Shown: positions 21,757 to 33,149 of the stretch, piece by piece
Layout of the letters: each line of letters begins with the position of its first letter
Numbering within the stretch: position 1 is the stretch's first letter
Assembly: GCF_021172065.1 (NCBI RefSeq)
Contig: NZ_CP087880.1
Location: forward strand, 1,774,583-1,838,582
Reading direction: 5' to 3'
DNA length: 64,000 nt
Source of the DNA: Pseudocitrobacter corydidari
GTDB taxonomy: Bacteria; Pseudomonadota; Gammaproteobacteria; Enterobacterales; Enterobacteriaceae
Made by a program: the position numbers and the translations under genes
Notes under the pieces: model-generated
What the model saw: only the letters and a program-made list of their open reading frames with translations
Databases searched by the model: none
Told to the model about the DNA's origin: nothing

Positions 21757-22806
21757 TCACTGAGGATCAGGAATACCCAGTTTAGTATTCAGCCGCCCGC
21801 GTGATTTATTGAAAATCTTGTTGCCATTTTCACGTCCGGCGCGGCGTTTACGCTGCTCTTCTTCCGGCAGTTTGTGCTCTTCCTGGCAGGCTTCGCTACA
21901 GCAGCCGTCATATTTCTCTGCGCAGGTCGGGCACTGAATGAAGAGCAGATGGCAGCCGTCGTTCAGACAATTGGTGTGACTATCGCAAGCCGTCCCGCAC
22001 TGGTGACAGTGGGCAATCACCTCATCGGAAATACGCTCCCCCATCCGCTCGTCAAAAACAAAGTTCTTGCCGATAAAGCGCACCGGTAGTCCCTGCTCAC
22101 GCGCGCGGCGGGCATATTCAATAATGCCGCCCTCAATATGCCACACCTGCTTAAACCCGTTGTGTTTCATCCAGGCGCTCGCTTTTTCGCAGCGAATTCC
22201 CCCGGTGCAGTACATCACAATCTTCTTGTCTTTATGTTCCTGCATCATCTCGACGGCTTTCGGTAGCTGATCGCGGAACGTATCTGCCGGGATCTCCATG
22301 GCGCGTTCGAAATGGCCGACTTCATACTCATAGTGGTTGCGCATATCGATGAACACCGCATCCGGGTCGTCCAGCATTGCGTTCACTTCCGCCGCTTTTA
22401 AGTAAGCGCCGACATCGTTCGCATCAAACGAGGGATCATCAATGCCGTCCGCCACAATGCGGTCGCGGACTTTCATGCGTAGCACCCAGAACGATTTGCC
22501 GTCGTCATCCAGCGCGATGTTAAAGCGCAGCCCGTCCAGCGCAGGGTCAAAACCGTACAAAAGCTCACGCAGTGCATCGACATTGCTTGCAGGAACGCTA
22601 ATCTGCGCGTTGATCCCTTCATGGGCCAGATAGATGCGACCAAACACTTTCAGTTCGGAAAGTGCGAGGTAAAGGGCATCACGGGTCGCTTTCGGGTTAA
22701 CGATGGTGAAATACTTATAGAATGAGATTGTCGTACGCGGCTCGGTTTCAGCGAGCATCTGCGCCTTCAATGTCTCATTCGATATGCGGTTATGTAACAC
22801 TGGCAT
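21757..22806 (-). CDS. trhO: tRNA uridine(34) hydroxylase TrhO (YceA)
   Basis: A 349-residue protein near the 350 of E. coli YceA. The N-terminal acylphosphatase-like domain ([20 protein letters not shown]) is followed by a rhodanese domain with active-site loop [10 protein letters not shown], and a Cys-rich C-terminal region ([14 protein letters not shown] and [16 protein letters not shown]) likely to bind zinc. TrhO makes 5-hydroxyuridine at tRNA position 34. In E. coli yceI and yceJ lie between trhO and yceO; both are missing here. Confidence 0.95.
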   Translation of the reverse strand: MPVLHNRISNETLKAQMLAETEPRTTISFYKYFTIVNPKATRDALYLALSELKVFGRIYLAHEGINAQISVPASNVDALRELLYGFDPALDGLRFNIALDDDGKSFWVLRMKVRDRIVADGIDDPSFDANDVGAYLKAAEVNAMLDDPDAVFIDMRNHYEYEVGHFERAMEIPADTFRDQLPKAVEMMQEHKDKKIVMYCTGGIRCEKASAWMKHNGFKQVWHIEGGIIEYARRAREQGLPVRFIGKNFVFDERMGERISDEVIAHCHQCGTACDSHTNCLNDGCHLLFIQCPTCAEKYDGCCSEACQEEHKLPEEEQRKRRAGRENGNKIFNKSRGRLNTKLGIPDPQ

Positions 22807-23028
22807 GGTGCTCTAATCCTGCAAAAGGGAATGAAATGTATAGATCGGGCGGATGATATAGCAATCATCGACAATTTACATCCACACATTTTGCGCTACA
22901 TTTGTTTCTCCATCAAAACACAGAATGAAACATTTGCACGAATTATCGACACTCGTACTCTGGTCAGGTTTGGCTGGCGGGAAAATAGTGCGACAATAGC
23001 GGAAGTGGCTCGATAAAACAGGAAAGAC

Positions 23029-23949
23029 ATGACCCAGTTACCCAAATTTACCGCGGCGTTGCTGCATCCACGTTACTGGCTAACCTGGCTGGGAATTGGC
23101 CTGCTGTGGCTGATCGTACAGTTACCCTACCCCATCATTTATCGTCTCGGCAATGCCATTGGTCGCGTGGCGCTGCGTTTTATGAAACGGCGATCCCAAA
23201 TTGCTTATCGCAATCTCGAATTATGTTTCCCGCAAATGAGTGAAGCCGAGCGTCATCAACATGTGGTGAAGAATTTCGAATCGGTCGGTATGGGCCTGAT
23301 GGAAACCGGGATGGCGTGGTTCTGGCCCGATCGCCGTATCGATCGCTGGACGGATGCCAGCGGTCTGGAGCATATCTCCGCCATGCAGGAACAGAAACGC
23401 GGTATTTTGCTGATCGGTATTCACTTTCTCACGCTCGAAATGGGTGCTCGAATGTTCGGTTTCTTCAACCCGGGCATCGGCGTCTATCGCCCGAATGACA
23501 ACCCGGTTATCGATTTACTGCAAACCTGGGGGCGGATGCGCTCCAATAAATCGATGATTGACCGGAAAGATTTGAAAGGCATGATCCGTGCACTGAAAAA
23601 CGGCGAAATCGTCTGGTATGCACCAGACCACGACTACGGCCCGCGCGCCAGCGTCTTTGCGCCGTTGTTTGCCGTTGAGCAAGCCGCTACCACGTCAGGC
23701 ACCTGGATGCTGGCACGCATGTCGAAAGCCAGTATTGTGCCCTTTGTGCCGCGCCGCAAACCCGACGGCAAAGGCTACGAGTTGATTATCCTTGAGCCGG
23801 AACTCTCCCCGCCGCTGGATGATGCAGAAACCACGGCCGCCTGGATGAACAAGATCGTCGAGAAGTGCATCATGATGGCCCCGGAGCAGTATATGTGGCT
23901 ACACCGCCGCTTCAAGACGCGCCCGAAAGGGATGCCTTCCCGCTACTGA
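23029..23949 (+). CDS. lpxL: Kdo2-lipid IVA lauroyltransferase LpxL (HtrB)
   Basis: A 306-residue inner-membrane acyltransferase of the E. coli length. One N-terminal membrane segment (about residues 17-37) is followed by the lysophospholipid acyltransferase-like domain with the HFLTLE motif (H-X4-E) and [10 protein letters not shown]. It adds laurate to Kdo2-lipid IVA in lipid A synthesis. It starts at the ATG after AGGAAAGAC and is divergent from trhO. Confidence 0.96.
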   Translation: MTQLPKFTAALLHPRYWLTWLGIGLLWLIVQLPYPIIYRLGNAIGRVALRFMKRRSQIAYRNLELCFPQMSEAERHQHVVKNFESVGMGLMETGMAWFWPDRRIDRWTDASGLEHISAMQEQKRGILLIGIHFLTLEMGARMFGFFNPGIGVYRPNDNPVIDLLQTWGRMRSNKSMIDRKDLKGMIRALKNGEIVWYAPDHDYGPRASVFAPLFAVEQAATTSGTWMLARMSKASIVPFVPRRKPDGKGYELIILEPELSPPLDDAETTAAWMNKIVEKCIMMAPEQYMWLHRRFKTRPKGMPSRY

Positions 23950-23954
23950 ACGTT

Positions 23955-23977
23955 AGCGCAGCCTTCACGGCTGCGCT
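23955..23977 (+). terminator. Hairpin after lpxL
   Basis: AGCGCAGCC and GGCTGCGCT pair over a 5-nt loop just after the lpxL stop. A T run is lacking, so termination is inferred from position. Confidence 0.55.
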
Positions 23978-24066
23978 GATGCCTGGCATTGCAGTAACAA
24001 TCACACGAGCGCATAATTAGCAGGCTTATTGAATTATCTGTTCCCCCTGCTCACTTTTGGAATTTT

Positions 24067-25293
24067 ATGCCTGCTTCTGATGTTGATGCTCCCATAAACT
24101 GGAAACGTAATCTAACCATCGCCTGGCTTGGCTGCTTTCTGACCGGCGCGGCATTCAGCCTGGTGATGCCTTTTCTTCCTCTGTACGTCGAGCAACTTGG
24201 CGTGACCGGCCACAGTGAACTTAATCTGTGGTCAGGGATTGTCTTCAGTATTACGTTCCTGTTTTCCGCCATTGCTTCGCCCTTCTGGGGCGGTCTGGCC
24301 GATCGAAAAGGCCGAAAAATCATGCTGCTGCGCTCGGCGCTGGGAATGGCTATCGTCATGCTGCTGATGGGTCTGGCGCAGAATATCTGGCAATTTTTAG
24401 TGCTGCGCGCGCTGCTGGGTGTGCTGGGCGGTTTTGTGCCCAATGCCAATGCGCTGATTGCCACCCAGGTACCACGAAATAAAAGCGGCTGGGCGTTGGG
24501 GACACTCTCAACGGGTGGCGTCAGCGGTGCGCTCCTCGGGCCGCTGGCAGGCGGTTTGCTGGCGGATAGCTACGGTTTACGACCCGTCTTTTTCATTACC
24601 GCCACGGTGCTGTTCCTGTGCTTTGTATTGACCTTGCTGCTGATTCGCGAACAGTTCACCCCGGTAAATAAAAAAGAGATGCTTCACGCCCGTGAGGTAA
24701 TAAGCTCGCTGAAGAACCCCAAACTGGTGCTCAGCCTGTTTGTCACCACCCTGATTATTCAGGTCGCCACCGGCTCTATTGCGCCGATCCTGACGCTTTA
24801 CGTGCGCGATCTCGCAGGCAACGTCAGCAACATTGCGTTTATCAGCGGGATGATTGCCTCCGTACCCGGCGTCGCCGCGCTGCTGAGCGCGCCAAGGCTT
24901 GGCAAACTGGGCGACAGAATTGGCCCGGAAAAGATTCTTATCACCGCGCTGATCCTCTCCGTGCTGCTGTTGATCCCCATGTCTTTTGTACAAAACCCGT
25001 TGCAGCTTGGCATCCTGCGTTTTCTGCTCGGCGCCGCCGATGGCGCCCTGCTGCCCGCGGTGCAAACGCTGCTGGTGTATAACGCCAGCAACCAGATTGC
25101 CGGGCGGGTGTTCAGCTATAACCAGTCGTTTCGCGATATTGGCAACGTGACCGGACCACTGATTGGCTCGGCGGTGTCGGCGAGCTACGGTTTTCGCGCG
25201 GTCTTCTGCATTACCGCCGCGGTGGTGTTGTGCAATGCGATCTATACCGGCTTTAGCCTGCGTCGTCGCACCCCGGCTAAGACAGTCAGGTGA
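24067..25293 (+). CDS. mdtG: MFS multidrug transporter MdtG
   Basis: A 408-residue, 12-helix MFS exporter of the E. coli length. Motif [17 protein letters not shown], lies between helices 2 and 3, and [18 protein letters not shown] is the usual helix 4-5 region. It gives resistance to fosfomycin and deoxycholate in E. coli and belongs to the MarA/SoxS regulon there. No clear marbox was assigned here by eye. Confidence 0.94.
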   Translation: MPASDVDAPINWKRNLTIAWLGCFLTGAAFSLVMPFLPLYVEQLGVTGHSELNLWSGIVFSITFLFSAIASPFWGGLADRKGRKIMLLRSALGMAIVMLLMGLAQNIWQFLVLRALLGVLGGFVPNANALIATQVPRNKSGWALGTLSTGGVSGALLGPLAGGLLADSYGLRPVFFITATVLFLCFVLTLLLIREQFTPVNKKEMLHAREVISSLKNPKLVLSLFVTTLIIQVATGSIAPILTLYVRDLAGNVSNIAFISGMIASVPGVAALLSAPRLGKLGDRIGPEKILITALILSVLLLIPMSFVQNPLQLGILRFLLGAADGALLPAVQTLLVYNASNQIAGRVFSYNQSFRDIGNVTGPLIGSAVSASYGFRAVFCITAAVVLCNAIYTGFSLRRRTPAKTVR

Positions 25294-25414
25294 TTTTCAG
25301 CCATTTTTTCTTGCCCGTTCCAATCTTAAGCTATTCTTTCCCTGAATATACCCGGAATGTTGCCCGTCTCAACGGGCAACTCCTGAGTCCACGTCAAATC
25401 GCAGGGAGAATAAG

Positions 25415-25789
25415 ATGACTATGTATGCCACGCTTGAAGAAGCTATTGACGCGGCGCGAGAAGAGTTCCTCGCCGATAACCCCTCCATTGAAGAGAGCGA
25501 TGCGGATGTTCAGCAGTTGAATATCCAGAAGTACGTTTTGCAGGATGGCGACATCATGTGGCAGGCAGAATTCTTTGCCGACGACAGCGAAGAAGGCGAG
25601 TGCCTGCCGGTGCTGAGTGGGGAAGCGGCCCAGAGCGTCTTTGACGGCGATTATGACGAAATTGAGCTACGCCAGGAGTGGCTGGAAGAGAATACGCTGC
25701 ATGAATGGGATGAGGGCGAATTTCAGCTCGAACCCTCGCTGGATACCGAGGAGGGCCAGGCTGCGGCAGATGAGTGGGATGAGCGCTGA
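25415..25789 (+). CDS. msyB: Acidic protein MsyB
   Basis: A 124-residue, strongly acidic protein (MTMYATLEEAIDAAREEFLA, ending AAADEWDER) very close to E. coli MsyB. In E. coli extra copies suppress secA and secY export defects; the direct role is unknown. GGGAG lies before the start. A hairpin (GTTGCCCGT/ACGGGCAAC, 25359-25380) lies in the leader. It abuts the convergent yceK stop. Confidence 0.95.
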   Translation: MTMYATLEEAIDAAREEFLADNPSIEESDADVQQLNIQKYVLQDGDIMWQAEFFADDSEEGECLPVLSGEAAQSVFDGDYDEIELRQEWLEENTLHEWDEGEFQLEPSLDTEEGQAAADEWDER

Positions 25790-26017
25790 TTATTCGTAAG
25801 GGCCGTGGCTGGCGTCGATAGGCAACAGGAGCGTATCGAAGATCAGCGAAAATGGCAGGTCAATTATCGTCAGCCAACGCCACGCGGAATCACGCAGGTC
25901 CCACTGCACGCCTGGATAGTATTGGTTTCCGTGTCCCTGGCCGGGAATGGTGCGGCTGATAACGCTGCCGCATCCGCTCAGTAACAGCGTCATGGCGATA
26001 ACCAGTACGAATTTCAT
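25790..26017 (-). CDS. yceK: YceK lipoprotein (DUF1375)
   Basis: A 75-residue lipoprotein of the E. coli length. The signal peptide ends LLLSGCGS, giving a lipobox. The body (GQGHGNQYYPGVQWDLRDSA) matches YceK, an outer-membrane lipoprotein of unknown function. GAGGTG lies 6 bp before the ATG at 26017, so the open frame to 26029 is too long. Confidence 0.92.
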   Translation of the reverse strand: MKFVLVIAMTLLLSGCGSVISRTIPGQGHGNQYYPGVQWDLRDSAWRWLTIIDLPFSLIFDTLLLPIDASHGPYE

Positions 26018-26033
26018 GCAACACCTCAACGTC

Positions 26034-26068
26034 AGACAAAAAAATACCGGCTGTAACGCCGGTATTTT
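26034..26068 (-). terminator. Rho-independent terminator for opgGH
   Basis: On the minus strand, AAAATACCGG and CCGGTATTTT pair across an 8-nt loop and the second arm runs into a T tract. It lies 15 bp beyond the opgH stop. Confidence 0.9.
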
Positions 26069-26082
26069 CGTATTTTTACGGC

Positions 26083-28611
26083 TTATTTTGCTTTCATCGC
26101 CAGCGGGTTAATCGCCAGTTTCGAATACTCATCCACCCAGGATGTGTATTTCTCAGGCGCAGCCCATACGCGATAGTGCATACGCGCCATGGTAACCGGG
26201 TCACTCAGCAACACTAAACGACGGTCGCGGTTAAGTTTGTCCGGCGTTTCGTTCAGCGCCTGCTCAACGTGGCGGTCGCGCGCAATCTCCAGTACATGGC
26301 TGGCACGGTGACGTGCGGTTGCCATGGCGGTCGCCAGCGCGTTATATGACGGGTTAAACACCGCGTGCATAAAGCCATCTTCCAGCGTGCGATTGCGATT
26401 CAGTTGCAGGTAAGCATCCGTATCCGCCAGCACTTTCGGCGTGTTGTACTCTTCCGGGATCAGGAACAGTTTCCAGCGCTTGGTGCGCAGGCCGATCGTT
26501 GAACGGCTCGAAATCACCGAGACGAACGGCGAAAGGATCAGCGAGAAGACGATCGGCGCCAGCCAGAACAGGAAACGCAGATCCAGCCATGCCATACCAA
26601 CCGCCCACACCAGCCCCAGCAGCAGCTGAGAGCCGTGACGCATAAACGCTTCGCCCCACGGGGTAGAGTCATCATCACGCTGCGGCGAGTTCCAGACCAC
26701 TTCCCAGCCAAGGAACGCGCTGACCACGAACACGGTGTGGAACAGCATACGCACCGGTGCCAGCAGCACGGAGAACAGCACTTCCAGCAGCAGAGAAATC
26801 GTCACGCGGATAAAGCCGCCGTACTCTTTCGGCCCCTTACACCACACCAGAATAATACTGAGCAGTTTCGGCAGGAACAGCAGCACCATGGTTGACGCAA
26901 ACAGCGCAATCGCCAGTTCAGGACGCCACTGCGGCCACACCGGGAACAGCTGGCGGGGTTGCAGGAAGTACTGCGGCTCGGTGAGCGCGTGCACCACCTG
27001 AAGCGCCGTTGACAACGCCAGGAACAGGAACCACAGCGGCGCAGAAAGGTAAGACATTACGCCGGTCAGGAACACCGCACGGTGAACCGGGTGCATCCCT
27101 TTCACCAGGAACAGGCGGAAGTTCATCAGGTTACCCTGACACCAGCGACGGTCACGCTTCAGCTCATCGAGCAGGTTCGGCGGCAGTTCTTCATAGGAGC
27201 CCGGCAGGTCATAGGCAATCCACACGCCCCACCCTGCACGACGCATCAGCGCGGCTTCCACAAAGTCGTGCGACAGAATCGACCCGGCAAAGTTACCGTC
27301 ACCCGGCAGCGGCGCTAACGCACAGTGCTCGATAAACGGTTTCACGCGGATGATAGCGTTATGCCCCCAGTAGTGGGATTCCCCCAACTGCCAGAAGTGA
27401 AGACCGGCGGTAAACAGCGGGCCATAGACGCGTGTGGCGAACTGCTGACAACGGGCATACAGCGTGTCCATACCGGACGCGCGCGGTGAAGACTGGATGA
27501 TCCCGGCGTTCGGGTTCGCTTCCATCAGGCGCACGAGGTTGGTCAGGCACTCACCCGACATCACCGAGTCGGCATCCAGCACCACCATGTAGCTGTATTC
27601 GCTACCCCAGCGGCGGCAGAAGTCATCGATGTTACCGCTTTTACGCTTCACACGACGACGACGACGACGGTAGAAGATCTGCCCTTCGCCCTGCACTTCG
27701 GCAATCAGCTCCATCCACGCTTTCTGTTCAGCAACGCAGATATCCGGGTTGTAGCTGTCGCTCAGAATGTACACATCGAAGTGTTTCTGCTGACCGGTGG
27801 CTTTCACGGATTCCCAGGTCGCGCGCAGGCCCGCGAAGACGCGATCGACGTCCTCGTTACAGATAGGCATGATAAGCGCGGTGCGATGTTCCGGGTTCAG
27901 CGCTTCATCGCCCACCGTGGACGCGGAAATACTGTATTTATCCCGGCCAATCAGCAGTTGCAGGAAGCCCATCAGCGCGGTCCAGAAACCGGCAGAGACC
28001 CAACAGAACAGCACGGCAAACAACACCAGGATGCCACTTTGCAGCAGATACGGCAGCAGCTGCATAAAGGAGACCCACAGGTCCTGGCCAACCATATCAA
28101 TCGGGTTAATAAATGCCCAGCCCTGATACGGCAGGATGGTTTTCATGTACCAGGTCGCCACCACCGTCTGCGCCAGCGTCAGGATAAGCAAAATGTAACG
28201 GCGGATAGAACCCGTCGTACGCCATTTTTGCTCGTGCTCCTGCTCTTCTTTCGTCAGACGAGAGACATAGCGCGGGGTAACATCACGACCGCGCAGGCGA
28301 TCCCAGAAGCGACCAATTGGGTTGGTACGCCATGGGTCCGGGAACATGGAAGAACGCTTCGCTTTCGGCATTGCCTGAAGCTGGGTGCGGCCTTCGTCAT
28401 CTTTGATGAGCTGGTCACCGGCCAGAGAGTCTGGCCAGTTTTGCTCAAGACGCGCTTTCACGGATGCGAGTGGGGTATCGTCATCGCGTTCAAACGTTTG
28501 ATGCTCGGTATCCAGCGCTTCGTGCACGGCACGCAGGCTGGAATCGGGCAGCGCCGATTTTTCAGCCTCCGTGAGCGACAGCGCGTCAATGTACTTCGTT
28601 GTCTTATTCAT
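26083..28611 (-). CDS. opgH: Osmoregulated periplasmic glucan glucosyltransferase OpgH (MdoH)
   Basis: An 842-residue polytopic inner-membrane protein (847 in E. coli). The cytosolic GT2 domain carries [14 protein letters not shown] and the DRRWCQGNL (RW) motif. About eight membrane helices flank it. It builds the linear beta-1,2-glucan backbone from UDP-glucose. The start [13 protein letters not shown] at 28611 overlaps the opgG stop by 8 bp, so the pair is co-translated. The tail differs from E. coli (ends NPLAMKAK) and is shorter. Confidence 0.96.
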   Translation of the reverse strand: MNKTTKYIDALSLTEAEKSALPDSSLRAVHEALDTEHQTFERDDDTPLASVKARLEQNWPDSLAGDQLIKDDEGRTQLQAMPKAKRSSMFPDPWRTNPIGRFWDRLRGRDVTPRYVSRLTKEEQEHEQKWRTTGSIRRYILLILTLAQTVVATWYMKTILPYQGWAFINPIDMVGQDLWVSFMQLLPYLLQSGILVLFAVLFCWVSAGFWTALMGFLQLLIGRDKYSISASTVGDEALNPEHRTALIMPICNEDVDRVFAGLRATWESVKATGQQKHFDVYILSDSYNPDICVAEQKAWMELIAEVQGEGQIFYRRRRRRVKRKSGNIDDFCRRWGSEYSYMVVLDADSVMSGECLTNLVRLMEANPNAGIIQSSPRASGMDTLYARCQQFATRVYGPLFTAGLHFWQLGESHYWGHNAIIRVKPFIEHCALAPLPGDGNFAGSILSHDFVEAALMRRAGWGVWIAYDLPGSYEELPPNLLDELKRDRRWCQGNLMNFRLFLVKGMHPVHRAVFLTGVMSYLSAPLWFLFLALSTALQVVHALTEPQYFLQPRQLFPVWPQWRPELAIALFASTMVLLFLPKLLSIILVWCKGPKEYGGFIRVTISLLLEVLFSVLLAPVRMLFHTVFVVSAFLGWEVVWNSPQRDDDSTPWGEAFMRHGSQLLLGLVWAVGMAWLDLRFLFWLAPIVFSLILSPFVSVISSRSTIGLRTKRWKLFLIPEEYNTPKVLADTDAYLQLNRNRTLEDGFMHAVFNPSYNALATAMATARHRASHVLEIARDRHVEQALNETPDKLNRDRRLVLLSDPVTMARMHYRVWAAPEKYTSWVDEYSKLAINPLAMKAK

Positions 28612-30139
28612 TGGCAGGCAGCTGATAGCTCCAGGTTTCACTCAGCGTTTGGTCAGCGTTGACCAACGCCGCGCGCATTTCAGTGGTTTTCTTCGGATCT
28701 TTCACTTTAACGCGCAACGTCAAGCGCCAGCCTTTAGTGACCGGGTTATAACGTACGCTGTTTTCAACGATTTCACCGTTGTCGCCAATGCTGGCTTGTG
28801 AAGTAACAGGCGTATCCTGCGGCAGTTTTTTCATGTCCGCGCCGGTGAAATCAACCACGAAGGCCAGCGTACCGTCGGGTTGACGAATCAGGTTGGACTG
28901 TTTCACATCACCGGTAGAACGACGCGTCTGCACGACATACGCGCTATCCGGCGCATGCAGTTTGTCTTCGTCACGGCTGAAGGTGATGCTGTATTTGTAG
29001 TTCATCTCTTTACCGGCTTCCGGGAGTTGGTCCGGCGTCCAGTAAGCGACGATGTTATCGTTGGTTTCATCGTTGGTCGGAATTTCAACCAGTTCAACGG
29101 TGCCTTTGCCCCAGTCACCTTTCGGGGTGATCCAGGCGCTTGGGCGCAGGTCATAACGATCGTCGAGATCTTCAAAGCGGGAGAACTGACGTCCACGTTG
29201 CAGCAGGCCAAAGCCCTGTGGATTTTCAGTCGCATAGCTGCTGACGGCCAGATGTTTCGGGTTATTCAGCGGACGCCAGATCCACTCACCGTTGCCCGCG
29301 TGAATAGACAGACCGTTAGAGTCATGCAGTTCCGGGCGATAGTTAGTGACCTGCGATGGCTGGTTCGGCCCGAACAGGAACATACTGGTCAGCGGCGCGA
29401 CACCCAGTTTACCGACTTTGTCACGCAGATAGATTTTGGTTTGTACATCCACAACCGTGTCGCGACCCGGCATGATGGCAAAACGGTAAGCCCCGGTGGC
29501 GCGCGGAGAATCCAGCAGTGCGTAGATGGTCAGGCGTTTGTCGGTGGCTTTCGGACGCTCGATCCAGTATTCACGGAAACGCGGGAATTCTTCACCGGAC
29601 GGTAAAGCGGTGTCGATAGCAAGACCACGTGCGGATAAGCCATACACCTGCCCCTGGCCCAGGACACGGAAGTAGCTGGCACCCAGCATGCTGACGATTT
29701 CGTCGTTTTTGCCTTTGCTGTTAATAGGATAAAGCACTTTAAAACCGGCAAAGCCCAGGTCTTTTACGGTGTCTTTATCGTGTTGTACATCACCGAAGTT
29801 AAAGTAGTCCGGGTTGTATTTAATTTTGCGTACGGACGTAGCGGTAACTTCGTTAATGGTAACCGGCGTGTCGAAGTACATACCCTGGTGGTAGAACTCG
29901 AGCTTAAATGGGGTCTTAACGTTGCTCCAGTAGGCCTTATCATGGTTGAACTGAATCTGTTGGTAGTCCGCGTATTTCATCTCGCGGAATACGGAAGGCA
30001 GGTTGCTCTTCGGCGCTTCATAGCTCTTCCCGGCCAGTGATTTCGCCTGCTTTGCAACGTCATCAATGCTAAACGCCCATGCAGATGAAGTACACAGGGA
30101 CAACATTACGGCAGCGCCAATCCAGCGCATTTTCATCAT
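28604..30139 (-). CDS. opgG: Periplasmic glucan biosynthesis protein OpgG (MdoG)
   Basis: A 511-residue secreted protein of the E. coli length. A Sec signal ([20 protein letters not shown], cleaved near AWA-FSI) leads to the beta-sandwich OpgG domain ([20 protein letters not shown]). It acts in periplasm on glucan chains made by OpgH and is thought to add beta-1,6 branches. The frame is open to 30169, and an ATG at 30157 (MNNKPQ) lies closer to the AAGGGGGAA ribosome-like site, so a 517-residue form is possible. It is first in the opgGH operon. Confidence 0.94.
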   Translation of the reverse strand: MMKMRWIGAAVMLSLCTSSAWAFSIDDVAKQAKSLAGKSYEAPKSNLPSVFREMKYADYQQIQFNHDKAYWSNVKTPFKLEFYHQGMYFDTPVTINEVTATSVRKIKYNPDYFNFGDVQHDKDTVKDLGFAGFKVLYPINSKGKNDEIVSMLGASYFRVLGQGQVYGLSARGLAIDTALPSGEEFPRFREYWIERPKATDKRLTIYALLDSPRATGAYRFAIMPGRDTVVDVQTKIYLRDKVGKLGVAPLTSMFLFGPNQPSQVTNYRPELHDSNGLSIHAGNGEWIWRPLNNPKHLAVSSYATENPQGFGLLQRGRQFSRFEDLDDRYDLRPSAWITPKGDWGKGTVELVEIPTNDETNDNIVAYWTPDQLPEAGKEMNYKYSITFSRDEDKLHAPDSAYVVQTRRSTGDVKQSNLIRQPDGTLAFVVDFTGADMKKLPQDTPVTSQASIGDNGEIVENSVRYNPVTKGWRLTLRVKVKDPKKTTEMRAALVNADQTLSETWSYQLPANE

Positions 30140-30409
30140 CTGTGGTTTATTGTTCATATAGCTAAGCACTTCCCCCTTTGTGTGCTTAAATCGATCCGAT
30201 CCATTTTACTGGAAACTCAAGCAATCCGACAACATAATCCCCATATTGTTCAGCATAGCGGCTCAGGGAATAAGCAACCGTTAACTGCTTTTTGCACTTT
30301 GCGTGCTTATCCTGGAGACAGGTACCCGGACTTGGTGTAGGGTTGCGTCGAATGTAAACGTTATCGCCGCGTGCGATAAGACGAATAGTCTGAGAATTTA
30401 GCTAACTCT

Positions 30410-31561
30410 ATGAATAATGTACCTGCACAGCGCGAGTATTTCCTTGATTCCATCCGCGCATGGCTGATGCTTCTGGGTATCCCTTTTCACATTTCTCTGA
30501 TTTACTCCAGCCACACCTGGCATGTTAACAGCGTTGAACCCTCATGGTGGCTCACGCTATTTAATGATTTTATTCATGCCTTCCGCATGCAGGTGTTTTT
30601 TGTTATCTCCGGCTACTTCTCCTACATGCTATTTTTGCGTTATCCGCTGAAGAAATGGTGGAAAGTGCGCGTAGAGCGCGTCGGGATCCCCATGTTGACC
30701 GCGATCCCGCTGCTGACGCTGCCGCAGTTTCTCATGCTGCAACACGTCAAAGGCAAGACGGAAAGCTGGCACACGCTGTCGCTCTATGACAAATATAATA
30801 CGCTGGTATGGGAACTGGTGTCGCATCTGTGGTTTTTATTGGTTCTTGTGGTGTTGACCACACTTGGCATCTGGGCATTCAAGGTCATTAAACGCCGTCA
30901 GACGCCAGGGTGTTTAGATAACCTGACCATGGGAAAACTGACGGTCTGGTTCCTGCTGTTGGGCGTGATGTACGCCGCAATCCGACGCACGCTGTTTATC
31001 GTTTACCCGCCAATTCTCAGTGATGGCCTGTTTAACTTTGTGGTGATGCAGACGCTGTTCTATATCCCCTTCTTCGTGCTGGGCGCGCTGGCATTTATTC
31101 ACCCACGCGTGAAAGCGCTGTTTACCACCACCTCCTGGCCGTGCGTGATGGCTGCCATTGCCGGTTTCATCGCCTATCGTCTGAATCAACAATATGGTTC
31201 CGGCGATGCGTGGATGTATGAAACCGAGTCGGTGATCACTATGGTGCTGGGTCTGTGGATGGTTAATGTGGTGTTCTCGCTGGGCCACCGCCTGCTGAAT
31301 TTCCAGTCTGCGCGCGTCACTTACTTCGTGAACGCCTCGCTGTTTATCTATCTGGTGCACCATCCGCTGACGCTGTTTTATGGCGCGTGGATCACGCCGA
31401 ATATTAGCTCCAATATCGTGGGCTTTATTACCGGGCTGGTCTTTGTGATTGGCTGTGCGCTGGTGCTGTACGAGATCCACCTGCGTATTCCGTTACTGCG
31501 TTTCCTGTTCTCAGGTAAACCGCAGCAGAAGGTTGAAAAAGCGCAGCCTTCACGCGGCTAA
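30410..31561 (+). CDS. opgC: Glucan succinyltransferase OpgC (MdoC)
   Basis: A 383-residue inner-membrane acyltransferase-3 family protein (385 in E. coli) with about ten membrane helices. The [20 protein letters not shown] start with its conserved His is typical. It transfers succinyl groups to periplasmic glucans. It is divergent from opgG across about 240 bp. A strong bidirectional terminator follows. clsC, which neighbours opgC in E. coli, is absent. Confidence 0.95.
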   Translation: MNNVPAQREYFLDSIRAWLMLLGIPFHISLIYSSHTWHVNSVEPSWWLTLFNDFIHAFRMQVFFVISGYFSYMLFLRYPLKKWWKVRVERVGIPMLTAIPLLTLPQFLMLQHVKGKTESWHTLSLYDKYNTLVWELVSHLWFLLVLVVLTTLGIWAFKVIKRRQTPGCLDNLTMGKLTVWFLLLGVMYAAIRRTLFIVYPPILSDGLFNFVVMQTLFYIPFFVLGALAFIHPRVKALFTTTSWPCVMAAIAGFIAYRLNQQYGSGDAWMYETESVITMVLGLWMVNVVFSLGHRLLNFQSARVTYFVNASLFIYLVHHPLTLFYGAWITPNISSNIVGFITGLVFVIGCALVLYEIHLRIPLLRFLFSGKPQQKVEKAQPSRG

Positions 31562-31570
31562 CGCCCAAAC

Positions 31571-31608
31571 AAAAACGCCTGATACGTTGCGGTATCAGGC
31601 GTTTTTTT
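31571..31608. terminator. Bidirectional terminator between opgC and ymdB
   Basis: AAAAACGCCTGATAC and GTATCAGGCGTTTTTTT flank a 6-nt loop. A and T tracts on both sides serve both convergent genes. Confidence 0.93.
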
Positions 31609-32149
31609 ATGCGTCGACGTCGTCGCCCTGCTGGCTTAATAAACGTTTATACAGCCGGGCGTTCTCTTCGTCATAACAGACAAACCAGACTTTCTCCGGC
31701 GTGCGGTGAAACGTCAGAAAACGCTCAACCGTATGGAAAGCGATTTCTGCGGCGGCGGGTTTCGGGTAGCCGTAAACACCGGTCGAAATCGCCGGAAACG
31801 CAACGCTCTGATAGCCGTTATCCAGCGCCAGCTGCAAGCTGTTACGATAGGCCTGCTCCAGCAGCGAGGCTTCGTGCGCATCGCCGCCTTTCCATACCGG
31901 CCCGACAGTATGGATAACCGCCTTCGCCTTCAGATTACCCGCGTGGGTAATCACAGCATGACCCGGCGGGCACGTCCCTTGTTGCTGACGCACGACCGCA
32001 CAGGCTTCTTCTAACGCCGGGCCTGCGGCACGGTGAATGGCACCATCAACGCCGCCACCACCCATCAGAGATGGGTTTGCCGCATTGACGATCACATCCA
32101 CGTCAAGTTGGGTGATATCTCCCTGCAACACCTGAATACGTGCTGTCAT
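31607..32149 (-). CDS. ymdB: O-acetyl-ADP-ribose deacetylase YmdB (macrodomain)
   Basis: A 180-residue single macrodomain. Motifs [20 protein letters not shown] and [11 protein letters not shown] are the ADP-ribose binding loops. It hydrolyses O-acetyl-ADP-ribose, and in E. coli it also restrains RNase III. E. coli ymdB is followed by clsC; here the stop runs into the opgC terminator and clsC is missing. Confidence 0.94.
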   Translation of the reverse strand: MTARIQVLQGDITQLDVDVIVNAANPSLMGGGGVDGAIHRAAGPALEEACAVVRQQQGTCPPGHAVITHAGNLKAKAVIHTVGPVWKGGDAHEASLLEQAYRNSLQLALDNGYQSVAFPAISTGVYGYPKPAAAEIAFHTVERFLTFHRTPEKVWFVCYDEENARLYKRLLSQQGDDVDA

Positions 32150-32244
32150 GCTGACCTCCTGCCGACCACAAACCTGTTATCCGTTTCGATAATAGAGGTG
32201 GTGAGCTTACTGACAAATAATAGAAACCCTCTGCGGGGTTGCCA

Positions 32245-32568
32245 TTATTGATACTGCACGCTTATCACAGCAAGCGTTTTCTGTTTATTCAGCCACTGCA
32301 TATCCAGCGTAGCATCCTTCAGATGTTGTGTTTCTCCGTGCGAAAGCGACGTGACGGGAATCGTATTTTGATGATGATTACCGTCGCGGTAACAAGAAAC
32401 TTTAACATTGCGCATCGAGGGGTCCACCGAGCATCCCCCTTCAACAATTTGCCCGCGAAAGTGAATAACGCCTCCCTGGCCTAATCGCTCGGACCCCGCC
32501 AGCGCATCAAAACTGACGGCGGGAGTTAAACAGAGTATCAACAACGCATTACCGAAAAATGCTTTCAT
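32245..32568 (-). CDS. ymdA: YmdA-like secreted protein
   Basis: A 107-residue protein with a signal peptide (MKAFFGNALLILCLTPAVSF, cleaved near ALA). The mature part GGVIHFRGQIVEGGCSV, with a second Cys downstream (KVSCYRDG), resembles the N-terminal strand and disulfide of fimbrial subunits. Position next to csgC and ymdB supports YmdA. AAGAGG lies 6 bp before the ATG; the longer open frame to 32619 is unlikely. The function is unknown. Confidence 0.8.
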   Translation of the reverse strand: MKAFFGNALLILCLTPAVSFDALAGSERLGQGGVIHFRGQIVEGGCSVDPSMRNVKVSCYRDGNHHQNTIPVTSLSHGETQHLKDATLDMQWLNKQKTLAVISVQYQ

Positions 32569-32816
32569 GTAAGCCTCTTCACAAAGCCTCATCCCTGATT
32601 GTTGATTACGATGGGTCATCTGTGCATCTTTTCAGGCTAGCAGCACATGAGATGTTTTGGAGGAATCAGCAATCAGCGAATGAAATTAAATGTTGTGTTG
32701 TTCAATACGTCATTTATTTTCAGAGAGTTAAATGACCCGCTATTGGCAATTCAAACCGCGATTACCAACAGAGAAGCTATCGGCAGTGGGGGAAGATACT
32801 TTAGACAGAGAGGCAT

Positions 32817-33149
32817 TCAGGTTTTTTGTGGGTCAAGGGTCCAGGTTTCTGTGAGATCGATATTGCGGCCATCAGACACATGAACCGTCACCACCACATT
32901 GTCGCCCGGCGAAGGTGTCAAAATTAGCGTTGCCAGCGCCTGGGGTCTGCGCGCCTGTATTACCAGCACACTTTTTTGTCGGCTTCGGCTCGACCCCGAT
33001 GCGCCCTGCCGTTCGGTTTCCATACTGACTTCACACTGGCACTCTAGGGGCAGCGTCACCATGGGGATCACGGTGACCTGATCGCCCTCTCTTTTCGCGT
33101 CAAAGCTCAGCGTTCCAATAACCATTGCAGCAAGAATGAGACCGGTCAT
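32817..33149 (-). CDS. csgC: Curli assembly protein CsgC (curlin amyloid inhibitor)
   Basis: A 110-residue protein, the E. coli length. A short signal (MTGLILAAMVIGTLSFDA) precedes an Ig-like beta domain with the family CQC (CxC) motif in PLECQCEVSM. CsgC is a periplasmic chaperone that stops CsgA from forming amyloid before secretion. Here it stands alone next to ymdA, more than 4 kb from csgA, although in E. coli it is the third gene of csgBAC. GAGAGGT lies 10-12 bp before the ATG. It needs its own promoter in the 513-bp gap to csgD. Confidence 0.85.
   Translation of the reverse strand: MTGLILAAMVIGTLSFDAKREGDQVTVIPMVTLPLECQCEVSMETERQGASGSSRSRQKSVLVIQARRPQALATLILTPSPGDNVVVTVHVSDGRNIDLTETWTLDPQKT

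Noticed and set aside
27781..28662. 293-codon plus-strand frame
   Set aside because: Antisense shadow of opgH; no homology recognised.
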